From UBA6168 sp041741095 (GTDB lineage Bacteria; Bacteroidota; Bacteroidia; Chitinophagales; Saprospiraceae), in the NCBI GenBank assembly GCA_041741095.1, contig JBGSKQ010000039.1, positions 1 to 64,000 on the forward strand: 64,000 nt of DNA, written 5' to 3'. The notes beneath the pieces are model-generated. The model was not told the origin of the DNA and made no database searches. It worked only from the letters and a program-made list of their open reading frames with translations. Of the stretch, positions 41,244 through 51,565 are shown one piece after another. Position 1 is the first letter of the stretch. Each line of letters begins with the position of its first letter. Position numbers and translations under genes: made by a program.

Positions 41244-41282
41244 AACATCCAAACACCTAAACACTCAAACACTCATCATCAC
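41244..41282. repeat. Short-word array (AAACACTC words) before a start codon
   Basis: AAACATCCAAACACCTAAAC followed by ACTCAAACACTCATCATCAC ends 5 nt before the ATG at 41288. The word is not seen elsewhere here. It may be another member of the start-proximal repeat habit, or only a low-complexity A-rich leader. Confidence 0.45.
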
Positions 41283-41287
41283 CGCTT

Positions 41288-41803
41288 ATGCGACTTTGGA
41301 TACCCATCATATTTTTGTTTTTTGGCAAAATGGCCATTGCCCAAAAATTCGTGCAATTGGAAAAAACGCACAGCCCCAAGACTACCAAATACTACCCCGG
41401 CGACGAAATCACCTTCCAAATGGTGGGCGGCCAGTGGTACACCCGTGTCATTGAGGATATTTCTTATGAAGAAAACGCCATCCTGTTCGCCCAGGGCTTC
41501 GTGAACGTGGACAGCATCATGGCTTGGCGTTCTTTCAAAAGCAGAAAATGGTCGAGGCCGCTGGGCAACCAATTGTTCAATTTCGCCATCGCCTGGGTAC
41601 TTTTTTCGGTAATAGATCAGGCCGTATCGGACGAGCCTTTTAAAGATATTCCAGAAAGCACTTACGTCATTCCCGCTGCCAGTGTGGCCACAGGTGTTGC
41701 CATCAAATTGGGCTTCAAACAGCGAACTTTTAGTTTATCCAAAAACAAAGCGGGAGAAGCGAAGAAGTGGCGGCTGAGGGTGCTGGATTTGAATGTGAAG
41801 TGA
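41288..41803 (+). CDS. Hypothetical exported protein, 171 aa
   Basis: The signal peptide (MRLWIPIIFLFFGKMAIAQ) is clear. The mature N-terminus (YYPGDEITFQMVGGQWYTRV) looks like a small beta domain. A hydrophobic segment (FNFAIAWVLFSVIDQAV) and a second one (IPAASVATGVAIKLGF) could be membrane segments. No family is recognised. It may be the last gene of the murF-alr/rnpA operon. Confidence 0.75.
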   Translation: MRLWIPIIFLFFGKMAIAQKFVQLEKTHSPKTTKYYPGDEITFQMVGGQWYTRVIEDISYEENAILFAQGFVNVDSIMAWRSFKSRKWSRPLGNQLFNFAIAWVLFSVIDQAVSDEPFKDIPESTYVIPAASVATGVAIKLGFKQRTFSLSKNKAGEAKKWRLRVLDLNVK

Positions 41804-41827
41804 ATTTGCATTTAGAAAAAAACTGTC

Positions 41828-42466
41828 ATGCAATCGGCTCAAATCTTTAGCTACAAAGGAAAAACACCAGCGGATATCGCCCATGACGAACTCCGCCTGG
41901 CACTTGCCCGCACGGGCGAGGAGCAGTTGCGCTTTCTTACAGAATTGATAGAGCTGTCCAGCATGTTTTCAAAAAGCCAAAAACCACCCATCATGAGCCA
42001 TCTGTACGAGTCTGTTTTCGCTTTTTTCAAAAAGCTGGAAGAACACCAGGTTGAATATCTGCTGATTGACGGATTTGCCGTCAATGCCTATGGCTTCGCC
42101 AGGAACACGGGCGATTTAGATATTTGGGTTAATGACTGCTCCGGCAACAGGGCAGCATTGGCAAAGGCTTGTGTTGCATTGGGCATTGCTGGCGGCGAAC
42201 TATTGGAAAAAATGGATTGGACACCTGGCTGGACGGGCTTTCATTTGCCCAATGGTTTCAAGGTGGAAATCATGGGCAGGCTTTCCCATTTCACCGAAAT
42301 GGATTTCAAGACCTGTTTTGAAAGGGCAGAAAAAGTGCATTTGCAAAATTTGGAAATACCTGTGCTGTGTCTTGATGATCTTTTAGCAGAAAAACAATCC
42401 ACCAACCGCCCAAAGGACAAAGAGGACATTACCCAATTGCTCCGCATCAAAGAAGAACGCCGCTGA
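41828..42466 (+). CDS. Nucleotidyltransferase-fold protein
   Basis: Residues about 70-100 (EEHQVEYLLIDGFAVNAYGF, then ARNTGDLDIWVND) match the minimal nucleotidyltransferase pattern in which DLDIW holds the metal aspartates. A C-terminal LDDLLAEKQSTNRPKDKEDI is the usual end of this domain. The N-terminal about 58 residues are helical and unlike known partners. No HEPN or AbiEi gene is next to it, so a toxin-antitoxin role is not supported by context. Substrate unknown. Confidence 0.75.
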   Translation: MQSAQIFSYKGKTPADIAHDELRLALARTGEEQLRFLTELIELSSMFSKSQKPPIMSHLYESVFAFFKKLEEHQVEYLLIDGFAVNAYGFARNTGDLDIWVNDCSGNRAALAKACVALGIAGGELLEKMDWTPGWTGFHLPNGFKVEIMGRLSHFTEMDFKTCFERAEKVHLQNLEIPVLCLDDLLAEKQSTNRPKDKEDITQLLRIKEERR

Positions 42467-42540
42467 TGAAGCCTTGCAAATTCCCAAACTTCCTTCATTT
42501 TTGCAATCCATTTTGTTTGAAGCCGCTGGCATCAACGAAC

Positions 42541-42570
42541 TACCATCAATAAACAACGAACAACACTCCA
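42541..42570. repeat. Family B-like words (ACAACGAACAAC) before ettA
   Basis: CCATCAATAAACAACGAACA followed by ACACTCC ends directly at the ettA ATG. The AACAACGAACAAC word recurs inside murF-alr at 40030-40065 and, complemented, at 52595-52622 before pheS. Confidence 0.5.
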
Positions 42571-42571
42571 C

Positions 42572-44251
<1,680 letters not shown>

Positions 44252-44262
44252 GGGAGGGGAAG

Positions 44263-44290
44263 GGTGCGATTGCTGGGAAGCAATCGCACC
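44263..44290. terminator. 12-bp hairpin between ettA and psuG
   Basis: GGTGCGATTGCT (44263-44274) pairs perfectly with 44279-44290 around a 4-nt loop. It stands between convergent genes but lacks a T-run, so termination is less certain. Confidence 0.55.
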
Positions 44291-44360
44291 GCTTATGGCC
44301 AAAAATGTATAGATATTCATGGCCTACTTGAGCGATTTTCAAAACGCATTTAAACCATAC

Positions 44361-45272
44361 TCAGCCTAAGGCCCCTGCCACCCTCGCCCCCAACTCCGCA
44401 TTGTTCAGTACCAATTTAATATTTGCCTTCAAACTTTCTCCACCTGTCAATTCCTTGATCCTGGCGAGCAAGAAGGGAGTCGTTTCCTTGCCACGGATAC
44501 CTTTATCAAAAGCTTCGGTGATTGCTTTTTCGGTAGCTTCTTGTATTGAATCGAAGGAAGGCTCATGCTCAGTAGGAATAGGATTGGCAATGAGGACGCC
44601 GCCTTGCAGGTCCATTTCCCATTTTGTTTTAAGGAAATGTGCTATTTCAGTAGGCGAGTTCAGGCGGTAGTCCACGGTGAAACCGCTCTTACGGGTATAA
44701 AAGTTGGGGAACTCGTCCGTCCGATAGCCGATGACTGGTACGCCAAAGGTTTCCAGGTATTCGAGCGTCAGGCCAATATCGAGGATGGATTTGACACCGG
44801 CACTAATGACGGCCACGTTGGTATTAGCCAGTTCCTGCAAGTCTGCTGAGATGTCCATTGTCTCTGTAGCGCCACGATGTACTCCTCCAATTCCGCCCGT
44901 GGGAAAAATGCGGATGCCCGCCAGATGGGCAATGATCATAGTGGAGGCTACCGTTGTAGCGCCTGTCAGTTTTTTCGACAAAACAAATGGCAGGTCACGA
45001 CGACTCGTTTTGATAGCCTGTTGGCCTGTTTTTCCCAAATACTCAATCTCGTCCTGGGTCAAACCCGCCTTCATTTTGCCATCCAAAATGGCGACGGTGG
45101 CGGGAACGGCACCGTTCATCCTGACGGTTTGCTCTACTTTCAGGGCGGTTTCAACATTTTCGGGATAAGGCATGCCGTGTGAAATAATAGTACTTTCCAA
45201 GGCAACTACAGGCCGACCCTGGGCCAGGGCTGCCGCTACTTCGGGGAGGAGTTGGAGGTAGCTGTTTTTCAT
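44361..45272 (-). CDS. psuG: Pseudouridine-5'-phosphate glycosidase
   Basis: PsuG splits pseudouridine 5'-phosphate to uracil and ribose 5-phosphate in RNA-nucleoside breakdown. Family blocks are all present: VALESTIISHGMPYPEN, VPATVAILDGKMKAGLT, RRDLPFVLSKKLTGATTVAS, FPTGGIGGVHRGATETMDIS, and VISAGVKSILDIGLTLEYLE. The length of 303 aa is normal. The kinase partner PsuK is not adjacent, so pseudouridine phosphate must come from elsewhere. Confidence 0.95.
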   Translation of the reverse strand: MKNSYLQLLPEVAAALAQGRPVVALESTIISHGMPYPENVETALKVEQTVRMNGAVPATVAILDGKMKAGLTQDEIEYLGKTGQQAIKTSRRDLPFVLSKKLTGATTVASTMIIAHLAGIRIFPTGGIGGVHRGATETMDISADLQELANTNVAVISAGVKSILDIGLTLEYLETFGVPVIGYRTDEFPNFYTRKSGFTVDYRLNSPTEIAHFLKTKWEMDLQGGVLIANPIPTEHEPSFDSIQEATEKAITEAFDKGIRGKETTPFLLARIKELTGGESLKANIKLVLNNAELGARVAGALG

Positions 45273-45339
45273 AATTGTGCTTTGTTGAAACCTAAAATTG
45301 GTTGAATGATTTGTGCAAAAAATGGAATCGCCCTAAAAT

Positions 45340-45377
45340 AAAAAACCTCTGGCCCATGATGAACCAGAGGTTTTTTT
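45340..45377 (-). terminator. Perfect terminator of the cysteine-rich protein gene
   Basis: AAAAACCTCTGG (45341-45352) pairs perfectly with CCAGAGGTTTTT (45364-45375) around an 11-nt loop. It lies just beyond the stop codon of the minus-strand gene at 45399. A- and T-runs flank both arms. Confidence 0.88.
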
Positions 45378-45398
45378 AATTGCTAAAATCAGCAGTTA

Positions 45399-45893
45399 TC
45401 AGTTTGCCCCTTCGCCTTTTACCAATTTCACTTTGGCATCGGAAGAAGTGGATGTGGAAGTGCTGGAAGCTTTTTCGCCATCTTTTTTGCAGCAAGCTTT
45501 GCCAGCCTTTTCGCCGCCAGCGCAGCAGGCCTTCTTCTCATTGGAAGAAACTTTGGTGGCAGAAGCACTCTTGGTGCAGGAAGCTGCTTTTTCAGATGGG
45601 GAAACGTTTACGAATTTGCCGGATTTGGTGCAATATTCAACAGCTTCGTAACTCACTTTGCCAGAGGTAGGGCAAACGCTTTTACGGACGAAGGAAGCCT
45701 CGCCTGTATTGGAAACTTGCTTCACGATGCTTGCATCGGATTCGGCAGCTTTTTCAGCATCGGCAGCGGCTGATGATGTGCAGGAAATTTTTTCGGCAGA
45801 AGCGCCTTTGGCGGCGCAGCAAGCCTTTTTCTGGGCATTGGCCGCAAATGCAAACAGGCCAATGAAAGCGAACAGGAAGAAGAATTTTTTCAT
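45399..45893 (-). CDS. Secreted cysteine-rich protein with repeated KACC motifs
   Basis: The signal peptide (MKKFFFLFAFIGLFAFAANA) is followed by a protein of about 143 aa, rich in Ala, Ser and Lys, with three double-cysteine motifs (KKACCAAKG, KKACCAGGEK, GKACCKKDG) and single cysteines in ISCTS, SVCPTSGK, EYCTKSGK and ASCTK. The centre (RKSVCPTSGKVSYEAVEYCT) looks like a small folded unit. It has its own promoter and terminator. The CC pairs suggest metal binding or disulfide cross-linking; this is inference. I recognise no named family. Confidence 0.8.
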   Translation of the reverse strand: MKKFFFLFAFIGLFAFAANAQKKACCAAKGASAEKISCTSSAAADAEKAAESDASIVKQVSNTGEASFVRKSVCPTSGKVSYEAVEYCTKSGKFVNVSPSEKAASCTKSASATKVSSNEKKACCAGGEKAGKACCKKDGEKASSTSTSTSSDAKVKLVKGEGAN

Positions 45894-45967
45894 TTTAACT
45901 GTGGATTTAGTTTAAAAGTTAAGGATCAAAAATTGTCTGGGTTCCAATAGCCCTTACAAGACAATGC

Positions 45968-45998
45968 CAAATTTAGAACAGCAAACGCTTGCCAGCAA
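45968..45998 (-). promoter_or_regulatory. Promoter of the cysteine-rich protein gene
   Basis: On the minus strand TTG (45998-45996), a 20-nt spacer and TAAATTTG (45975-45968) form a full -33/-7 pair. The predicted leader is about 65-70 nt. Confidence 0.65.
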
Positions 45999-46067
45999 TG
46001 GGGCCTTTTGTGTTTATGATTAATTTAACCTTTCCTTAAGCGGCACGGCCTTGGCTGTTTTGATGGG

Positions 46068-46100
46068 TTTGTGCGGCAATTCAAAAATTATTTACCTTTG
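46068..46100 (+). promoter_or_regulatory. Promoter of the lipoprotein gene
   Basis: TTTG (46068-46071), a 21-nt spacer and TACCTTTG (46093-46100) form a -33/-7 pair. The ATG is 34 nt beyond the -7 box. It is divergent from the promoter at 45968-45998. Confidence 0.65.
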
Positions 46101-46134
46101 AACGCCCCATTTTGCTGGGCCAAACAAAACATCC

Positions 46135-46650
46135 ATGAAAAAACTATTACTTGTTCTACTGCTTTCACCACTGCTGTTCCTTCAATGTAAGGTAGTAAAA
46201 TACACGCCCGACAAACTGCCGGCCAAACAGATCATTTTTGGCGATGGCGGCGGCTTTTACAGCCTCGAAACCACCTATACGCTTTTAGAAAATGGACAAC
46301 TGTTCAAGCGGGCGGGCAACGATGGTAAATATGAAGAACTAAGGCCCATGAAACCTGCCGAGGCCAAAGCAATTTTTGAAAAAGTGGCTTCCCTCCAGCT
46401 CTACAAACTGGACATTTATAAGCCAGGCAACCTCTACTATTTCCTGCAAGACGTGAATGCCAAAACGGATAGCCGAATCGTGTGGGGCGCTGGCGACTTC
46501 CTGCCGCCCAAGGGTGTGGTCAGCGTTTTCAGGGATTTGTACGCAGCCACCAAAACAAGGGAAACCGTCCGTGAAGGCAAGACGGCCATTGTGAAAAAAG
46601 AGGCAGAGGAGAAAGAGAAGGAAAAAGAAACGGAGGCTGGAAAATGGTAA
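46135..46650 (+). CDS. Hypothetical lipoprotein, 171 aa
   Basis: The signal ends in a lipobox (LLFLQC, Cys18). The mature part has a beta-type start (QIIFGDGGGFYSLETTYTLL) and a region LRPMKPAEAKAIFEKVASLQ like small FixH/DUF-type lipoproteins, and ends in a Lys/Glu-rich tail (KKEAEEKEKEKETEAGKW). No function is recognised. It has its own promoter and a 3' hairpin. Confidence 0.8.
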   Translation: MKKLLLVLLLSPLLFLQCKVVKYTPDKLPAKQIIFGDGGGFYSLETTYTLLENGQLFKRAGNDGKYEELRPMKPAEAKAIFEKVASLQLYKLDIYKPGNLYYFLQDVNAKTDSRIVWGAGDFLPPKGVVSVFRDLYAATKTRETVREGKTAIVKKEAEEKEKEKETEAGKW

Positions 46651-46655
46651 AAAAC

Positions 46656-46684
46656 AGGGGCATGAAAAGTAATTCCATGCCCCT
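46656..46684. terminator. Hairpin between convergent genes
   Basis: AGGGGCATG (46656-46664) pairs with CATGCCCCT (46676-46684) around an 11-nt loop, just after the lipoprotein stop. There is no long T-run on the plus strand; A-rich sequence precedes it, so it may work better on the minus strand. Confidence 0.55.
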
Positions 46685-46709
46685 CGTCGTTGCTATTTGA
46701 ATTTGAAAT

Positions 46710-48086
46710 TTATAAAACCTTCGTTTTGCCAGGTATAGCACAGGCATACATCCCATCTGGGCCGGGCAGCACTGGTGCTTGGGCATCCCAAGCAAAATTC
46801 GTGGGCATAAGGCTCATCTCCGAATTGAGGGCGTCGTTCCACTCAATGATATTTCCTGAATAAGTGGCCATTCGGCCAAGAATGGCGGTCATGGTAGCGT
46901 AGGCCCCGTTTTCCGCATCGTGGTAACGGTATTCCCCTTTGGCGATAGCGTCAAACAATTCGTCATGCTCCACTTGATAGGGATTGGGGTCGTTGCGGTC
47001 GTCATGTTTCATGATTTCCTGACCACTGCGGGAAACAAGTACGCCCGGCCTTGGGGCAGATCCCTTCGACCCTTGGAATACCTCTGTGACTCGGCTCATC
47101 GTACCGGGCTGGTGGCGGCATTGGCTGAACATGCGGCTGCCGTCATCATATTCATATTCGATAAAATGATGGTCGAAAATTTCACCAAAATCCTTTCCAA
47201 CCCTCACCTGGCGGCCACCCATGCCATGCGCCCGCACCGGGTAGGCGTTTTTCACCCAATTGCTCACGTCCAGGTTGTGGATGTGCTGCTCGCAAATGTG
47301 GTCGCCGCAGAGCCAGTTGAAGTAGTACCAATTGCGCATTTGGTATTCCATTTCGGTGAGCGGCCGTCCAGCTTTTTGCGAAAACTCTTCCCGTGAGCGC
47401 ACCCACACGCCATCGTTGTTCCAATAAACATGCGAGGTCACGATGTCGCCGATGGCCCCGGCTTGCATCATGTCCACCCATTTGCGGTAAATAGTTTGAT
47501 AATGGCGCTGCAAGCCGACCACCACGTTCAGCTTCTTCTTTTTAGCTTCTTCGGCGGCAGCTAAAACTTTTCTCACGCCCGGCGCATCGGTGGCCATTGG
47601 TTTTTCTGTAAAAACATGCTTGCCCTGCCGGACTGCCTCTTCAAAATGGATAGGCCGAAAACCGGGCGGAGTGGTCAATATCACCACATCGGCCAGGGGG
47701 ATGGCTTTTTTATAAGCATCAAAACCCACGAAGCGATGCTCTTTTGGCACCTGTACCTTTTCCTTGACATTCCCTTCAGTTCCTGTCCAATCGGAAATAT
47801 CGTCGGCGGTCAGGGTGTTGTAGCAACTGTCCAATTGGTCCTGGAAAGCATCGGCCATGGCCACCAATTTTACGTTTTGCTTGGTCAGCAGGGCCTGCAT
47901 GGCAGCGCCCGTCCCCCGTCCTCCGCAGCCTACTAGGGCCACTTTTATGGCATCGTCGCCGTCAATAAAGGCTTTTGCCGAAAGCATGGAAGGCACAAGG
48001 ATGGCCCCACCTGTAGCAATGGCAGATGTTTTTACAAATTTCCGGCGGTTGAAGCCTGGCTTTTTTTCAAAATTATATCCTGACAT
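46710..48086 (-). CDS. Tat-exported Gfo/Idh/MocA family oxidoreductase
   Basis: The N-terminus has a twin-arginine signal (FNRRKFVKTSAIATGGAILV). The Rossmann part starts IKVALVGCGGRGTGAAMQAL, and the substrate-side block EKPMATDAPGVRKVLAAAEE is present, as is a C-terminal domain with IFDHHFIEYEYDDG. Exported members in Bacteroidota usually act on sugars or glycosides with tightly bound NAD(H). The substrate is unknown. ATG 48086 is preferred because the Tat motif then lies about 14 residues from the start. It is monocistronic. Confidence 0.9.
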   Translation of the reverse strand: MSGYNFEKKPGFNRRKFVKTSAIATGGAILVPSMLSAKAFIDGDDAIKVALVGCGGRGTGAAMQALLTKQNVKLVAMADAFQDQLDSCYNTLTADDISDWTGTEGNVKEKVQVPKEHRFVGFDAYKKAIPLADVVILTTPPGFRPIHFEEAVRQGKHVFTEKPMATDAPGVRKVLAAAEEAKKKKLNVVVGLQRHYQTIYRKWVDMMQAGAIGDIVTSHVYWNNDGVWVRSREEFSQKAGRPLTEMEYQMRNWYYFNWLCGDHICEQHIHNLDVSNWVKNAYPVRAHGMGGRQVRVGKDFGEIFDHHFIEYEYDDGSRMFSQCRHQPGTMSRVTEVFQGSKGSAPRPGVLVSRSGQEIMKHDDRNDPNPYQVEHDELFDAIAKGEYRYHDAENGAYATMTAILGRMATYSGNIIEWNDALNSEMSLMPTNFAWDAQAPVLPGPDGMYACAIPGKTKVL

Positions 48087-48222
48087 GATCAATGAAATTT
48101 TGTGGCCAAATCGCCCCAAAAACCACTTTCAGTTTTTAAGGCGCATGGCCGTTTACCGACCTGTTTTCAAAACCAATGTTCGGGAATCAAAACCGCAATG
48201 CCAAATGCTTTTTTGTAAAAAA

Positions 48223-48258
48223 CAAAAGGGCGGTCGTATGAGTGCGACCGCCCTTTTG
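48223..48258. terminator. Perfect 14-bp terminator
   Basis: CAAAAGGGCGGTCG (48223-48236) pairs perfectly with 48245-48258 around an 8-nt loop. It lies 20 bp beyond the stop codon of the transglycosylase gene at 48279, with a T-run on the minus strand. Confidence 0.85.
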
Positions 48259-48278
48259 CTTGGAGGATTTTCTGGCCA

Positions 48279-49802
48279 TTATTTCATGGCGGTATCTTTT
48301 TCCTGGGGCATTTTGATTTTTACCTGGGTGCCGGGCATGGGCGGTTTTTGTGGTGAAAACTCGTTCCAGGCCAGCAGGTCTTTCAGCGTTACACCTGGGA
48401 ATTTTTCCACAACGTTTACAAGGCTTTCGTTGCGCTGCAATTGGTATAAAATAAAACCCGTGTCTTGATTTTTGGCTGGTGTGGCTGAGTTGTTTTTGGA
48501 AGATGTGTTTTTGCCGCTCTCTTTTGTTTGTTTGGACAAGGGCTTGATCTGCTTGAGGGGTTGGGTAGAAAGCTTGCGGGGTGCTTCCTTTATCACCCGT
48601 GGAGCAGGTGCTAAAGCCTGTTCTTTTTCAGGTAAAATGTCAATATCGGCTTCTTGCGGTAGAAAATGAACCCGCTCTTTTGGAAACCAAACTGTCAGTT
48701 CCTGTCCTTTTTTGATGCGGTCAGAGGTCAGGTGGTTCCAAGCCCGCAGGCTGTGCTTTGAACAATTAAACAAGGTGCCAAGTCCCTTCAGGTTGTCGCC
48801 CTCCGCCACTGTATAGATGGATTGGAAATAAAATCCATCGGGTTGGTAAGCGGAAGTGTCCACCAAGGCTGGCAGTTCGGGTATTTGACTGGCTGTGCCA
48901 ATATCGGGGCGCAACAGTCCGAGGTATTCATCAAAGGCTGGCATTACCCGCTTTGGCAACAAGATATAATGCCCATTTTCGCTGGCTGGTACTTTGCCTT
49001 TTTTATAAGCAGGATTCAATTCGGAGACTGTCTCAACTGGCAAACCTGACACAGATGCGATGGCCGTAAAATCCACTTCACTGAACACTTTCACCGCTTC
49101 AGTCAACTGCATGTCAAGGCTGGGGAAATTGGGTTCTATTTCATGCAAATGATAGTAGTTCACGATATATGCCACAGCAATGAAGGCAGGGACGAAGTTG
49201 CGGGTTTCCCTGGGCAGGAACTGAGCTATTTTCCAATAATCCTCGGTGTGGGCACGCTTCATGGCCCTGGTAATAGTGCCTGCACCACAATTGTAGGAGG
49301 CCAGCGCCAATTCCCAAGTGCCAAAGCGTTCGTAGGCTTTTGCCAAATATTTCATGGCTGCATCGGTCGAATTGTGCGGGCAGGAACGCTCGTCAATTTT
49401 GTCGTCAATAGCCAGGCCGTAGCCCCTGCCCGTTGCGGTCATAAATTGCCACAGGCCCACGGCGCCAACAGGTGAAGTTGCTTTTGGCACCAATGCCGAT
49501 TCCAGCACAGCCAGGAATTTCAGATCCTGTGGCAGCTTGTGCTCGTCCAGGTATTCATCGAAAATGGGAAAATAGGTGGCCGCACGGCCAAGTATGCGGG
49601 AAGCCAGGCGGGCATTGCCCGACAGGTATTTTTTGATGTAGCTTTCTACGGTCGTGTTGTAGCGGGTCTGGATCATACAGTCCATTCCTTCCACACGGGA
49701 TTTTATTTCCGCCGGATCGTAAATTGGGTCAGCCTTGGTGATTTGGAAAAACAGGATGGAGATAAACAGGGCAAAGAAGGTGCGTAACGCTGATGGTTCC
49801 AT
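48279..49802 (-). CDS. MltD-like lytic transglycosylase with LysM domains
   Basis: An N-terminal signal (FFALFISILFFQITKA) precedes an SLT domain (about 95-225) with the catalytic Glu in LAVLESALVPKATSPVGAVG, LWQFMTATG, and ASYNCGAGTI. Two LysM-type units follow: YTVAEGDNLKGLGTLFNCSK (about 330-375) and a C-terminal one (YQLQRNESLVNVVEKFPGVT). Between them lies a Lys/Ser/Gln-rich linker. It cleaves peptidoglycan to 1,6-anhydro products. The promoter at 49974-50003 gives a long leader of about 165 nt. Confidence 0.93.
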   Translation of the reverse strand: MEPSALRTFFALFISILFFQITKADPIYDPAEIKSRVEGMDCMIQTRYNTTVESYIKKYLSGNARLASRILGRAATYFPIFDEYLDEHKLPQDLKFLAVLESALVPKATSPVGAVGLWQFMTATGRGYGLAIDDKIDERSCPHNSTDAAMKYLAKAYERFGTWELALASYNCGAGTITRAMKRAHTEDYWKIAQFLPRETRNFVPAFIAVAYIVNYYHLHEIEPNFPSLDMQLTEAVKVFSEVDFTAIASVSGLPVETVSELNPAYKKGKVPASENGHYILLPKRVMPAFDEYLGLLRPDIGTASQIPELPALVDTSAYQPDGFYFQSIYTVAEGDNLKGLGTLFNCSKHSLRAWNHLTSDRIKKGQELTVWFPKERVHFLPQEADIDILPEKEQALAPAPRVIKEAPRKLSTQPLKQIKPLSKQTKESGKNTSSKNNSATPAKNQDTGFILYQLQRNESLVNVVEKFPGVTLKDLLAWNEFSPQKPPMPGTQVKIKMPQEKDTAMK

Positions 49803-49973
49803 GTTGTGTTTTGCATTGGTGACGACCAGTCCTTAAGCTGCAAAAAAAAACTATAATTTATTGGTTGTCAAAGAAATAGGGCAGCTTATAGGTGCTGTTC
49901 TTAAATAGGTAGCTCCCTCATAGTTTAAGTGAATATTCTGACATGGGTAGGATCTCAAGTAGGTCAGTGGCGG

Positions 49974-50003
49974 CAAAAATAGCCAAAAAATTCAAACCAG
50001 CAA
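49974..50003 (-). promoter_or_regulatory. Consensus promoter for the transglycosylase gene
   Basis: On the minus strand TTG (50003-50001), a 19-nt spacer and TATTTTTG (49981-49974) form a full -33/-7 pair. It lies in the 293-bp gap after gatA. The leader of about 165 nt contains a possible 8-codon frame (MSEYSLKL, from 49942) but no evident riboswitch. Confidence 0.7.
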
Positions 50004-50095
50004 GCCCCCGCCTGCAATAACTGTTCCAAGCGTTTGGCAATGGCAAGGCGTGGGAGATATAGAAATGTGCTTTTTGGCCCAAACACCATATAAAA

Positions 50096-51535
50096 TCAGG
50101 CGCTAATATGACTGAGCAAACTGGCCGAAAAAGACAGCAGTTTTGCTTCTTGAAACTTGTCGGCCATGAGCTGTACCCCAACAGGCAAACCTGCCTTATT
50201 TTCACTCATAGGAAGGGCAATGGCTGGCACCCCTACCATGTTCGCCTGCACAGTAAAAATATCGGCCAAATACATGGCCACGGGGTCATCGGCCATCTTG
50301 CCGATGTTCCAGGCAGGGGTCGGCGATGCAGGCATTAATATGAAATCGTATTCTTTTAAAATTTCCCTGGTGCGGTCGTGGATGAGCCTGCGCACCTGCT
50401 GTGCCTTGGCATAATAGGCATCGTAATAACCTGCGCTGAGCACGAAGGTGCCGAGCATGATACGCCGTTTTACCTCCTTTCCAAAACCTTCCGTTCTCGA
50501 TTTTTTATAAACTTCATGGATGTTTTTTGCACCCCCGGCCCGGTGCCCGAAACGGATGCCATCGTAACGGGAAAGGTTTGATGACGCTTCCGCCGTGGTG
50601 AGAACGTAATAGGCTGGTATGATGTAATCCAAATATTCAAAACCTGTTGGTTCGACCGTGTGTCCTTCTGCCTTTAGTTTTTCTATAAAATCCAGTGTAA
50701 GGTTTTTCACTTCTTCGTCCATGCCGGGATGGTGGAGGGCTGTATCGAAATAGGCAATTTTTGCCTTTTGAACGGGTTGTTCTGCTAAACTATTGATGTA
50801 AAAAGGAGGCGCTGAACTGCAAGTTGCATCGTATTCGTCTTGGCCGTTGATCACTTCCAAAACCGCTGCAACGTCTTCCACATTGTTCGCCAAAATGCCT
50901 ATTTGGTCAAAACTGGAGGCATACGCCAACAGGCCATGCCGGGAAATGCGCCCATACGTTGGTTTAAAACCGACCACCCCACAAAAAGCTGCCGGCTGCC
51001 GCACCGAACCACCCGTATCGCTTCCTAATGAAACCAGGCAGGTACCTGCCTGCACCGCCACTGCCGATGCGCCCGACGAACCGCCTGGCACTTTGGAAGG
51101 GTCGGCGGCATTGCGGGTGGGGCCGTAGCAGGAGGTTTCGTTTGTGCTGCCCATCGCAAACTCGTCGCAATTTACCCGCCCGATGATGATGGCATCTTCG
51201 GCCAGCAGCCGCTCCACTACCGTTGCAGAAAAGATGGATTTGAAGCCCGTCAAAATTTTCGAGCCCGCCGTCACACCATGCCCTTCGTAGCAGATGACGT
51301 CTTTCAGGGAAATGACTGCCCCGAAGAGCTTGCCCATTGATGCTGGGTTTTGCTGAAATTTTTCGTCCAGGTCTTTGGCACGTTGGAGGGCTTCTTCGGC
51401 GAAGGTTTCGATGTAGATGTTGAGATGGCGGGTGGAGTTGATTTGGGAGAGGTAGTGAGATACGATTTGGGAGCAGGTGGTTTGGCCACTAATTATGGCG
51501 TTGATGTTTTTATAAATAGAAGTATAATTAGGCAT
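50096..51535 (-). CDS. gatA: Asp-tRNA(Asn)/Glu-tRNA(Gln) amidotransferase subunit A
   Basis: GatA supplies ammonia from glutamine for tRNA-dependent synthesis of Gln-tRNA or Asn-tRNA. The amidase triad is present: Lys in VISLKDVICYEGH, cis-Ser in SLGSDTGGSVRQP, and the nucleophile Ser in the same block, following the signature GGSSGASAVAVQAG. The length of 479 aa is normal. It starts 30 nt after pheS, so the two are probably co-transcribed. gatB and gatC are not in this window. Confidence 0.95.
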   Translation of the reverse strand: MPNYTSIYKNINAIISGQTTCSQIVSHYLSQINSTRHLNIYIETFAEEALQRAKDLDEKFQQNPASMGKLFGAVISLKDVICYEGHGVTAGSKILTGFKSIFSATVVERLLAEDAIIIGRVNCDEFAMGSTNETSCYGPTRNAADPSKVPGGSSGASAVAVQAGTCLVSLGSDTGGSVRQPAAFCGVVGFKPTYGRISRHGLLAYASSFDQIGILANNVEDVAAVLEVINGQDEYDATCSSAPPFYINSLAEQPVQKAKIAYFDTALHHPGMDEEVKNLTLDFIEKLKAEGHTVEPTGFEYLDYIIPAYYVLTTAEASSNLSRYDGIRFGHRAGGAKNIHEVYKKSRTEGFGKEVKRRIMLGTFVLSAGYYDAYYAKAQQVRRLIHDRTREILKEYDFILMPASPTPAWNIGKMADDPVAMYLADIFTVQANMVGVPAIALPMSENKAGLPVGVQLMADKFQEAKLLSFSASLLSHISA

Positions 51536-51565
51536 TTAAGATTACTTTTTAAAAGATATTTTGCC

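Noticed and set aside
41828..42466. MNT/HEPN or AbiE toxin-antitoxin system
   Set aside because: The nucleotidyltransferase-fold protein has no HEPN or AbiEi partner on either side.
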